Source of the DNA: DAOTXS01 sp034433515
GTDB lineage: Bacteria > Chloroflexota > Anaerolineae > UBA4142
DNA length: 48,781 nucleotides
Assembly: GCA_034433515.1 (NCBI GenBank)
Contig: DAOUAL010000075.1
Span: 1-48,781, forward strand
Direction of reading: 5' to 3'
The position numbers and the translations under genes were made by a program. Below are positions 41,518-48,781 of the stretch, piece by piece (position 1 is the first letter of the stretch; each line of letters opens with the position of its first letter). Below the pieces are notes generated by a model. That model saw only the letters and a program-made list of their open reading frames with translations, did not search any database and was not told the origin of the DNA.

Positions 41518-42963
41518 ATGGTTGGACGTGTCCAGCAATACACTAATGGAATCTGGCTCGCGCTGGCATTTCTGGTCATTGCGGGTGCGTTAATTCTCTT
41601 GCCGCTAACGAGCGCCATCATCGTCATTGGTGGCGCGCTGGCACTCGTTGCCATCTTGCGTTGGCACGAACTCGCACTGTATGCGTTGATCTTTGCCGTG
41701 CCATACGGCTCGTGGTTTCCGTTACCGACCGGTTTTGGTAATCTCACCGCAGTGGATCTGTTCGTCGTGTTCATTCTCGCCTTGTGGTTCGCGCGAATGA
41801 TCGTGCAGGATCGCGCGATTACCATCCGGTTTCCGCCGCTCACATTACCACTCGCGCTCTTTCTGGGTATCGCCCTCGTGTCAATGATCGGTGCGCGCTC
41901 GCTTGAGGCATCGGTCAAAGAGTTTGCCAAATGGTTCGAGATGTTGGCAATCTATGTTTACGTGGCAAACAATCTCGATGAAACAAAAACCAAGCGCGTG
42001 TTGGTGGTCATGTTGCTGGCTGGGTTTTCGGAAGCAGCGATTGGCATTTATCAGTTTTGGTTTCGTGTGGGTCCGGAAGGATTCCTGCTCTTTGACCGGT
42101 TCATCCGCGCGTATGGCACGTTCGAACAACCGAATCCGTACGCCGGTTATCTCGCCTTGATCATTCCAATTGCTTTGGGCATCGTCGTCAGTGGTCAGTC
42201 GCTGGACGCCAAGCCCCAGAATGATTCACGCATCACGTTTTACGTATTTCGTTTTGGATTCGTTGGTTTTGCTGCTGGCGTGCTGGCAAGTATGCTGCTT
42301 GCAGTCCTAATGTCTTGGTCGCGTGGGGCGTGGCTGGGTGTGGGCGCGGGAATGATCGCAACGATTATCGTGCAGAGTCGGCGCGCGTTGATTGTTTCGA
42401 TCCTTGCCGCGTTCGTGCTGACGTTGGCGCTCTTGTTGAGTAGTATCAACATCATTCCAAGCGTGATTGCAGATCGGTTTGCCGGCGTCGCCGATTATTT
42501 CGGCGTCTTTGATGTACGCGGTGTCAAGGTGGACGACACCAATTATGCGATTGTCGAACGAATGGCGCATTGGCAAGCGGCAGCGATGATGTGGGCGGAC
42601 AAACCGATGCTAGGTGTCGGCATTGGCAATTATGCGGCGGCGTATCCGCCGTACGCGTTGCCACGCTGGGATGATCCTTTGGGACACGCGCACAATTACT
42701 ATCTCAATGTTGCCGCAGAAACTGGGACAATCGGACTATTGGCATATCTGATGTTGTGGGCGATAGTATTCTGGCAAAGTTGGCGCGCGGTGCGCACTGC
42801 GTGTGGCTTATGGCGCGGCATTGCGGCTGGATTGTTGGGCACGCTCGTCGCGTTATCCATCCACAATGGCTTTGATAATCTCTTGGTGCATGGGATGGCC
42901 ACGCAGGTTGGAATCCATTTGGGCATTATCGCCACGATCAATTCTTTGGGGAGGTTGGATTGA
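41518..42963 (+). CDS. O-antigen ligase / polymerase family membrane protein
   Basis: 481 residues with about twelve helices. Wzy_C words are MSWSRGAWLGVGAGM, DKPMLGVGIGNYAAAYP and LGHAHNYYLNVAAETGTIGL with the family His-x-His-Asn. A large extracytoplasmic loop lies before HAHN. It acts on lipid-linked glycans at the outer face, as ligase or polymerase. A short heptamer-like stretch (42188-42208) gives VVSGQSL. It is related to the second half of the gene at 37821 but has no glycosidase part. It starts 18 bases after the decarboxylase gene. Confidence 0.88.
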   Translation: MVGRVQQYTNGIWLALAFLVIAGALILLPLTSAIIVIGGALALVAILRWHELALYALIFAVPYGSWFPLPTGFGNLTAVDLFVVFILALWFARMIVQDRAITIRFPPLTLPLALFLGIALVSMIGARSLEASVKEFAKWFEMLAIYVYVANNLDETKTKRVLVVMLLAGFSEAAIGIYQFWFRVGPEGFLLFDRFIRAYGTFEQPNPYAGYLALIIPIALGIVVSGQSLDAKPQNDSRITFYVFRFGFVGFAAGVLASMLLAVLMSWSRGAWLGVGAGMIATIIVQSRRALIVSILAAFVLTLALLLSSINIIPSVIADRFAGVADYFGVFDVRGVKVDDTNYAIVERMAHWQAAAMMWADKPMLGVGIGNYAAAYPPYALPRWDDPLGHAHNYYLNVAAETGTIGLLAYLMLWAIVFWQSWRAVRTACGLWRGIAAGLLGTLVALSIHNGFDNLLVHGMATQVGIHLGIIATINSLGRLD

Positions 42964-43394
42964 AGTTATCGTTGACTCGCGTGGGGAATGGCGAACTGAA
43001 ACGCTTTATCAAATTTGCGATGGTGGGCACCTTGGGCGCGGCGGTTGATTTCGGTGTCTTGAATTTGCTCGTGCTGGGATTCAACTTGCCCAAAGAATAT
43101 GCCAACGTGATTTCGGTCATGTGTGCCATTATTAGCAATTTTATTTGGAATCGGTTGTGGACATTTCCGGAATCCCGCGGGCGTCCCTTGCACACGCAGT
43201 TTGGGCAATTCGCTTTGGTGAATATTGTTGGCTTGGGCATCAACCAATTCGTCTTTCTAATGACCGACAAGTATATTTACGAACCGATGTTTGCCCATCC
43301 CTTTGATTATAACGTTGCCAAAGCCACCGCCATTATGGTGGTGTTGTTCTGGAATTTCTTTGCAAATCGGTTCACCACCTATCGAGGCATCTAG
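42960..43394 (+). CDS. GtrA-like flippase family protein
   Basis: 144 residues with four helices and the GtrA pattern: RFIKFAMVGTLGAAVDFGVL, ISNFIWNRLWTFPESRG, and NFFANRFTTYRG at the end. Members help move lipid-linked sugars or act with teichoic/arabinogalactan-type synthesis. The start is TTG 42960, overlapping the ligase stop as TTGA, with GGGGAGG before it. Confidence 0.9.
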   Translation: MKLSLTRVGNGELKRFIKFAMVGTLGAAVDFGVLNLLVLGFNLPKEYANVISVMCAIISNFIWNRLWTFPESRGRPLHTQFGQFALVNIVGLGINQFVFLMTDKYIYEPMFAHPFDYNVAKATAIMVVLFWNFFANRFTTYRGI

Positions 43395-43414
43395 TCAACT
43401 CGAAATGAGTTGAC
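43394..43414. repeat. Small hairpin between gtrA and the glycosyltransferase
   Basis: GTCAACTC (43394-43401) and GAGTTGAC (43407-43414) form an 8-bp stem in the 29-base gap. No T-run. Confidence 0.6.
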
Positions 43415-43423
43415 CCCGCGACT

Positions 43424-44554
43424 ATGCGACAACGGATCGGGATTGATTTTACGGCGGCTTGCCGGGAACGGGCCGGCATTGGCCGCTATGCACGCGAACT
43501 TGTCCGTGCCTTGTCGCGCCTTGATCAGACGCACTCGTTTGTCCTCTTTGCTCCGCGCGATGCCCACCCCGATTTGCTGCACTTTGATTGGTCCCCCAAC
43601 TTTGCCCTGTGCCGTGCGCCCTTGACCGAACGCTACTTGGCTGCCGTGTGGCATCGCGCCCGCCTACCGTTGCCCATTGAGACATTCATCGGCAAGGTAG
43701 AGGTATTCTACTCGCCGGATTTTTTATTGCCGCCCACCTTTGCCCAACGCCAAGTCGTCACCGTGCACGATCTGTCATACGTGCGCGTGCCAGAATGTTT
43801 TCCCCAGCCCTTGTTGAATTATTTGAATCACGCCGTCCCGCCTTCGGTCGCCCGCGCAGATTTGATTCTGGCAGACGCCGCCAGTACTCAACGCGATTTG
43901 AGCCAAGTGTATGGCATTCCGCCGGAAAAAATCAAGGTGTTGTATTCTGGCGTTGATGCGCGCTTTAATCCGAATGTTCCGCGCGAATCCCAAGCGCGCG
44001 TGCGCGAGTTGACGGGCGGCAAACCCTACGTGCTCAGCGTGGGCACGCTTCAACCGAGAAAGAATTATGCAAGGTTAATTCAGGCATTTGCCCAAGTAAT
44101 TTCCAACACTCAACTCCCCAATCTCAATCTGGTGATTTGTGGTGCGCGTGGATGGATGGCGGATGACGTTTATCACACCGTTGAACGACTGGAGTTGCAC
44201 GAGCGTGTCATCTTTGCCGATTTTTTCTCCGACGACGATTTGCCCGCGCTGTACGCCGGCGCAACGTTGTTTGTCTATCCTTCGTTGTACGAAGGATTTG
44301 GTTTGCCGGTCGTCGAAGCAATGGCATGCGGCGTGCCGGTCATTTCCTCCAACACCTCTTCTCTTCCCGAAGTTGGCGGCGAGGCGGTGCTCTATTTCGA
44401 TCCGTATGACATTGATGCGATGGCAGATGCGCTGCGGCGTGCGGTGACCGATGAATCGTTGCGCGAGCATCTCCGCACGCGTGGAATCGCGCAAGCCCAA
44501 AAATTTTCGTGGGAGAAGGCGGCGCGCGCGTTGCTCGAATATTTGACGGAGTGA
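43424..44554 (+). CDS. Glycosyltransferase, family 4
   Basis: A GT-B retaining glycosyltransferase of 376 residues that adds a sugar from a nucleotide donor. N-terminal GIDFTAACRERAGIGRYARE, then VTVHDLSYVRVPE and VLYSGVDARFNP. The C-terminal donor domain has YVLSVGTLQPRKNYARLI, VIFADFFSDDDLPALYAGA, and YPSLYEGFGLPVVEAMACG with the E-x7-E motif. It belongs to the glycan block. Donor and acceptor are unknown. Confidence 0.93.
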   Translation: MRQRIGIDFTAACRERAGIGRYARELVRALSRLDQTHSFVLFAPRDAHPDLLHFDWSPNFALCRAPLTERYLAAVWHRARLPLPIETFIGKVEVFYSPDFLLPPTFAQRQVVTVHDLSYVRVPECFPQPLLNYLNHAVPPSVARADLILADAASTQRDLSQVYGIPPEKIKVLYSGVDARFNPNVPRESQARVRELTGGKPYVLSVGTLQPRKNYARLIQAFAQVISNTQLPNLNLVICGARGWMADDVYHTVERLELHERVIFADFFSDDDLPALYAGATLFVYPSLYEGFGLPVVEAMACGVPVISSNTSSLPEVGGEAVLYFDPYDIDAMADALRRAVTDESLREHLRTRGIAQAQKFSWEKAARALLEYLTE

Positions 44555-44558
44555 GCCT

Positions 44559-44804
44559 ATGGATGTTCTGCTCGTCGTCAACCTCATCGGTTGGCTAGGG
44601 TCGGCGGCAGTGATTATCGCGTACGTGTTCGTATCCACCAATCGCTTGCGTGGGGATGCCGTAGCGTATCAATTGCTGAATCTCATCGGTGGAATCTTTT
44701 TGGCGATCAAGACCTTTTACCTTGGGGCATATCCTTCGACGATGGTCAACCTGATGTGGATCGGCATTGCGATTTTTGCATTGACGCGCCAAGGGCGAAT
44801 GTGA
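44559..44804 (+). CDS. Small CBU_0592-type membrane protein
   Basis: 81 residues with three hydrophobic segments: LLVVNLIGWLGSAAVIIAYV, VAYQLLNLIGGIFLAI and TMVNLMWIGIAIFAL. The pattern LVSTxRL...YQLLNLIGG...R matches the small CBU_0592-like family of unknown role. It starts four bases after the glycosyltransferase and is followed by AAAGGAGG of the esterase gene. Confidence 0.78.
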   Translation: MDVLLVVNLIGWLGSAAVIIAYVFVSTNRLRGDAVAYQLLNLIGGIFLAIKTFYLGAYPSTMVNLMWIGIAIFALTRQGRM

Positions 44805-44818
44805 AAAGGAGGTTTCCT

Positions 44819-45817
44819 GTGTCTGAAGGAACCGTGATTATCGAAACCATTGCCAGCAAAGTATTACGCGGCAATCCATTGGGCGATCCGTTTGTGCGAC
44901 GTGTGCCGGTCTATTTGCCGCCGGATTACGATGCCGGCGAAAAACGTTACCCCACTGTTTTCGTTCTCACCGGTTTTACCGGGCGCGGTTTGATGTTGCT
45001 CAACGATGCCCCTTGGGAAGAAACGTTGCCCCAACGAATGGATCGGCTGATTGCGCAAGGGATGGTGCGTCCCATGATTGTAGTGATGCCGGACTGTTTC
45101 ACCCGGATTGGCGGTAGTCAGTATATCAACTCGTCGGCGGTGGGACAGTATGAAGACCACATCGTTCATGAGTTGGTAACGTACATTGACCAACACTACC
45201 GCACGATTGCGAATCGTAATGCGCGCGCGGTGGTGGGCAAATCATCGGGCGGGTACGGCTCCATCATTTTAGCGATGCGCCATCCCGAAACTTTTGGTAT
45301 AATGGCATCACACAGCGGCGATCTGTACTTTGAACTGTGTTACAAACCGGATTTTCCGGCAGCGTTACGCGGTTTGAAAAAGTACGGCGGATTGGATAAA
45401 TTTTGGAACGAATTTCAAACGATTCGCCCGCGCGATAGAGATTTCAACGCTACCCTGAACACCATCGCCATGTCCGCCTGCTACTCGCCTAATCCAGAAT
45501 CGCCGCACGGTTTTGATTTGCCCTTTGATCCAGAGACCGGCGAACTGCGTACGGAGGTTTGGCAACGTTGGTTGGAATGGGACCCCGTTTATCTGGTGGA
45601 CAAGTATCTGGATGCGTTGAAATCGTTGCGCTTGATTTACTTGGATGCCGGCTTGCGCGATGAATTCAACTTGCAGTACGGTGCGCGCATCTTTGCCCAA
45701 CGCTTGAAAGAACGTGGTATTCCTTTTGTTCACGAAGAATTCGATGACGGACATATGAACATTCAATATCGGTACGACTATTCGCTGAAAGCAATCTCTA
45801 GTGCCATAGTTCAATAG
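44819..45817 (+). CDS. Alpha/beta-hydrolase esterase (esterase D / antigen 85-like fold)
   Basis: From GTG 44819 it is 332 residues. VRRVPVYLPPDYDAGEKRYPTVFVLTGFTG and the nucleophile elbow GKSSGGYGS (Ser 142) identify a PF00756-type esterase; the late DDGHMN offers the catalytic His. No signal peptide is seen. GGAGG lies 6 bases before the GTG, and the frame's earlier extension overlaps the previous gene. Substrate unknown. The last residues and stop are part of a repeat (45808-45871). Confidence 0.86.
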   Translation: MSEGTVIIETIASKVLRGNPLGDPFVRRVPVYLPPDYDAGEKRYPTVFVLTGFTGRGLMLLNDAPWEETLPQRMDRLIAQGMVRPMIVVMPDCFTRIGGSQYINSSAVGQYEDHIVHELVTYIDQHYRTIANRNARAVVGKSSGGYGSIILAMRHPETFGIMASHSGDLYFELCYKPDFPAALRGLKKYGGLDKFWNEFQTIRPRDRDFNATLNTIAMSACYSPNPESPHGFDLPFDPETGELRTEVWQRWLEWDPVYLVDKYLDALKSLRLIYLDAGLRDEFNLQYGARIFAQRLKERGIPFVHEEFDDGHMNIQYRYDYSLKAISSAIVQ

Positions 45818-45871
45818 TGCGATCGTTTCGCGTTCCGTTGATCAACCATTGCACTAACGCACTATTGAACT
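45808..45871. repeat. 14-bp inverted repeat at the esterase 3' end
   Basis: AGTTCAATAGTGCG (45808-45821) and CGCACTATTGAACT (45858-45871) are perfectly inverted with a 36-base spacer. The first arm contains the esterase TAG stop. Confidence 0.8.
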
Positions 45872-45881
45872 CGAACCCTCA

Positions 45882-48781
45882 ATGCCACGTAACAATTTTC
45901 TAGCCACAATCTACGCCTTCGGTCTTGGACTCACCGGCATTCTCGCGCTTGTCACGCTGACCGAGTGGGATGCCTTGTTCGCCAACAGTGTTCCGCTGGC
46001 GTTCTTTGTCGTTCTGTCGTTTGTGCTCAAGCGCGCCGGCTTTCACGCCGCCCCCCAAGTAACTCATTCGCTTGTAGGTATTATTGATCTGGCGGCTGTG
46101 CTGACCTTTGGACCCATCCAAGGCGCATGGGTCGCGGCGGTGAGCGGATTCGTTTATCTCTTCCTCAACGCTCTGCGCCACGAAAAGCACACCTTTACGA
46201 ACCTCATCGAGATTCCCACTTTCAATGCCGGTTTGAAAATCGGCATGGCATATGCCAGCACCCACACGTACACCTTCTTGGGCGGAGCATTTCCGCCGCG
46301 CAATCTCACCATCGAAATGATGATGCCGATGGCAGGTGCCGTGTTCGCGTGGTTCGTTGTGGATCACATCGGTTGGGCGTTGCTGGAATTTTTGCGCGGT
46401 GGCAGACCGGCGTTGGAACAATTCCTTCGCACCATTCTCTTCTTTTCGATTCTGATGGAACTCTTGCCGCTGCCGTTTTCCATCGTCATTGCCGCCATCT
46501 ATGCCTCCGGTGAAACGGGTATCTTTCTGATGATTGCCGCCGGCTTGGTGGGCACCGCCATCGTCGTGCAACGGTTTGCCGATACCACGCGCCGCCTCGA
46601 ATTTCGGAGCAATGATCTTGCCGCGCTCAACGAATTTGGCCAAGCCCTCTCTGCTGCTGCCTTCGATCCGGAAAAAATCGTTACCTTGTTGTACGAACAT
46701 GCTCGCCGTATCGTGATGCCGGACTTGTGTCGCATCGAACTGGTTGCCCCAGAACGCGATCAAGGCACGCGGCTGGTGTTGGAAGCCCTGCACGATGAGA
46801 TTCGCTTGACCGATGAGGCACAAGCCGATACGCTCTTGCTCGATTATTTTGCTCAGCATCGTGAACCCATTCGCTCACTCGATTTGGCGCGCTCGTTTGT
46901 CTATCCCTTTCATGCCACCGGCGCTGCGCGTGCCTTGCACACGCGCGTTCAAATCGAAGGCAACCCGCCACGCAGCGCGCTCATTGTCCCGATGTTTGCC
47001 GGCGATGAATTGATTGGCATCGTTTCAATGTTCAGTGTGCGCCCACGCGCGTTTTATCCGATCCACGAACGCAGTCTCGCTTCAATGGGAGCGCAAGCGG
47101 CGATTGGGATTCAAAATGCACGACTGTATGCCGTCGAACGGCGGCGCGCGATGCAGTTGGCAATGATCAGCGAAGTAAGCCGCCAAGTCGCCCAATCCCG
47201 CGATCTCGATGAATTTTTGCGCAACGTCGTTACGCAGATTCGTGAACGATTTGGTTATTCGAATGTGCACATCTTTACGATGGATGAACAAGCCGGCTAT
47301 GTCGTCTTTCACGCGAGTACGCATCCGCAAAGCGCCGAGTGGCGCGACCGCCATATTCGTTTGCGCATCGGTTTGGAAGGAATCGTGGGCTGGGTTGCCG
47401 CTACACGCGAGCCACTGGTGGTGCCGGATGTTCGCAAAGACAAACGTTATGTGCTCGACCCGGACAAGGCGTTGATTGATACGCGATCCGAGGTGGCTGT
47501 TCCGCTCATCGTGGGCGATCAAGTGTTGGGTGTGCTGGACATTCAAAGTGATCAGGTCAATGCGTTTGATGACGATGATTTGTTTGTGTTGAAAACCCTT
47601 GGCGCGCAAGTGGCGGTGGCGTTGGAAAACGCGCGGCTGTTTCAATCGCAACGCGAAGAAGCGTACTATCTCAACGTCCTACTCCAAGTGGCAGAGAACT
47701 TGGCGGCTACCACCGACCTCGACGAAGCATTGGAAACAGTTGTCCGCATCACGCCGTTGTTGGTGGGCGTGGCACGCTGTGCTCTGTTTCTCTATTTACC
47801 GGACGAGCAAGTGTTTGTGCCCGGCAAGGCGTATGGTTTATCGCGCGCGTTGTACGAAGAGTTTATCAAGATGCGTATCCCCGCCACGAATGGACTGGCG
47901 TTCGATAAACTTGCCCACGATCCCAAGCCGCTCGTAATCGAAGACGTGGCGTCGAGCGATTTGATCGAATGCCAACTCCTGCAAACGTTCGACATCCGCT
48001 CACTCTTGATGGTGCCGATGATCGCCCGGGGTGAAGTTGTGGGCGCCATTCTTGTGGATCAAGGCTCGCGGCCCACGCGGTTTAATCAACACGAAATAGA
48101 TGTGGTGATGGGCATTGCCAATCAAGCCGCCGCGGCGGTGGAGAGTGCGCGGCTGACACGCCAAGCAGAAGAAAAACGCCGGCTCGATTACGAACTGTCC
48201 TTGGCGCGTCAAATCCAAAAGAGTTTCTTGCCCGATGCCTGCCCTGTGATTCCCGGCTATCAAGTCTGCTCATTGTGGGAAAGTGCGCGCGAAGTGAGCG
48301 GGGATTTCTACGATTTCGTTTCACTGCCGGGTCAACGCATCGCCATGATCATTGCCGATGTGTCCGACAAAGGGATGGCAGCGGCAATGTTTATGGCACT
48401 CTCGCGCACGATTTTACGCACGATGACAATTGGCAAGCCCACCGTGCGCGAAGCCGTCGAACGTGCCAATGATGTCATTCTCGCCGATGCACGCTCCGAT
48501 ATGTTCGTCACCGTCTTTCACGCCATTCTCGATCCCCACGAACATCGGTTGACGTACGTGAACGCGGGACATAATCCACCGTTGCATTACCGCGCTGCCA
48601 CCAACGATGTGGTTACACTCAAAGGGCACGGGATGGCGCTAGGGGTGATGCCTAACATCTCGCTCAGTGAACATACCCTCGTGCTGGAACCCGGCGACAT
48701 TGTGCTGATGTACACGGATGGTGTAACCGATACATTCGATCAAGCGGAGCAAGAATTTGGGGCAGAACGCCTTGCCGAGTT
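45882..48781 (+). CDS. SpoIIE/RsbU-type PP2C phosphatase with 7TM and GAF sensor domains (partial)
   Basis: Cut by the window end; about 966 residues are visible from ATG 45882. An N-terminal region of about 240 residues has six or seven membrane helices (GLGLTGILALVTL, FPPRNLTIEMMMPMAGAV). Three GAF-like domains follow (about 250-420, 430-590 and 600-760; for example EVAVPLIVGDQVLGVLDIQS, SLLMVPMIARGEVVGAILVD). From about 770 the PP2C domain starts with SLARQIQKSFLP, then VSGDFYDFV, IADVSDKGMAAAMFMALSR, VNAGHNPPLHYR and MYTDGVTDTFD. Such proteins dephosphorylate anti-sigma antagonists in stress or partner-switching systems; the partner genes are not in the window. Confidence 0.9.
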   Translation, partial: MPRNNFLATIYAFGLGLTGILALVTLTEWDALFANSVPLAFFVVLSFVLKRAGFHAAPQVTHSLVGIIDLAAVLTFGPIQGAWVAAVSGFVYLFLNALRHEKHTFTNLIEIPTFNAGLKIGMAYASTHTYTFLGGAFPPRNLTIEMMMPMAGAVFAWFVVDHIGWALLEFLRGGRPALEQFLRTILFFSILMELLPLPFSIVIAAIYASGETGIFLMIAAGLVGTAIVVQRFADTTRRLEFRSNDLAALNEFGQALSAAAFDPEKIVTLLYEHARRIVMPDLCRIELVAPERDQGTRLVLEALHDEIRLTDEAQADTLLLDYFAQHREPIRSLDLARSFVYPFHATGAARALHTRVQIEGNPPRSALIVPMFAGDELIGIVSMFSVRPRAFYPIHERSLASMGAQAAIGIQNARLYAVERRRAMQLAMISEVSRQVAQSRDLDEFLRNVVTQIRERFGYSNVHIFTMDEQAGYVVFHASTHPQSAEWRDRHIRLRIGLEGIVGWVAATREPLVVPDVRKDKRYVLDPDKALIDTRSEVAVPLIVGDQVLGVLDIQSDQVNAFDDDDLFVLKTLGAQVAVALENARLFQSQREEAYYLNVLLQVAENLAATTDLDEALETVVRITPLLVGVARCALFLYLPDEQVFVPGKAYGLSRALYEEFIKMRIPATNGLAFDKLAHDPKPLVIEDVASSDLIECQLLQTFDIRSLLMVPMIARGEVVGAILVDQGSRPTRFNQHEIDVVMGIANQAAAAVESARLTRQAEEKRRLDYELSLARQIQKSFLPDACPVIPGYQVCSLWESAREVSGDFYDFVSLPGQRIAMIIADVSDKGMAAAMFMALSRTILRTMTIGKPTVREAVERANDVILADARSDMFVTVFHAILDPHEHRLTYVNAGHNPPLHYRAATNDVVTLKGHGMALGVMPNISLSEHTLVLEPGDIVLMYTDGVTDTFDQAEQEFGAERLAE

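Noticed and set aside
45900..46859. Long minus-strand ORF of 319 codons
   Set aside because: Shadow of the sensor phosphatase, which has clear helices and GAF motifs on the plus strand; the minus translation resembles nothing.

Overview
The window reads as a bacterial chromosome segment, most likely from a Chloroflexota (Anaerolineae-like) organism. That assignment is inference from the gene set and style: an AroK-AroB fusion, minCDE lying inside a PBP2-rodA cluster beside mreBCD, O-antigen-ligase and GtrA genes, and many short intergenic repeats. No rRNA or tRNA gene was found to confirm it.

Layout. 1-1670: repeat-rich leader, promoter, a glutamate/leucine-type dehydrogenase gene and its terminator. 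1738-8117 (minus): a CxxC cluster protein, an aminotransferase, a sugar-phosphate nucleotidyltransferase, an RsmI-like methylase, DUF92 and DUF1648 membrane proteins, ilvE and surE. 8137-11442 (minus): a cupredoxin remnant and a large class A PBP. 11516-11808: a 293-bp element with inverted ends. 11814-21838 (minus): a tightly coupled aromatic amino acid operon. From its promoter at 21838 it reads leader peptide, gamma-family PLP enzyme, aroH, pheA, aroF, tyrA, aroA, aroE, aroC, aroKB, aroQ, which covers every step from DAHP to prephenate and on to phenylpyruvate and hydroxyphenylpyruvate. 21850-22021: a MITE-like element. 22045-24400 (plus): a NACHT-like ATPase with HEAT repeats and two 99-residue membrane proteins. 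Then a NYN nuclease (minus), and a GH-A-like enzyme and a solute-binding protein (plus). 27395-35373 (minus): the cell-shape and division block mreBCD, then PBP2-minC-minD-minE-rodA. 35442-36128: ribosomal protein L25. 36201-48781 (plus): a surface polysaccharide block (DUF348-G5-propeller lipoprotein, a glycosidase-like/O-antigen-ligase fusion, UDP-xylose synthase, a second ligase, GtrA, GT4, a small membrane protein, an esterase), ending in a SpoIIE/RsbU-type sensor phosphatase cut by the window edge.

The most striking discovery is the leader of the aromatic operon. A 31-codon ORF carries nine Phe/Tyr codons in codons 4-17. It is followed by segments that can pair as 1:2 plus 3:4 (terminator) or as 2:3 (antiterminator), the logic of a ribosome-mediated attenuator. 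The second theme is short tandem repeats, mostly with 7-bp period. They sit between genes and also inside aroA, aroC, aroKB and the ligase fusion, where they supply peptide, stop codons, overlapping start/stop junctions and, at 40495-40527, a promoter. Third, at least three sigma70-type promoters lie so close to their start codon that the mRNAs should be leaderless.
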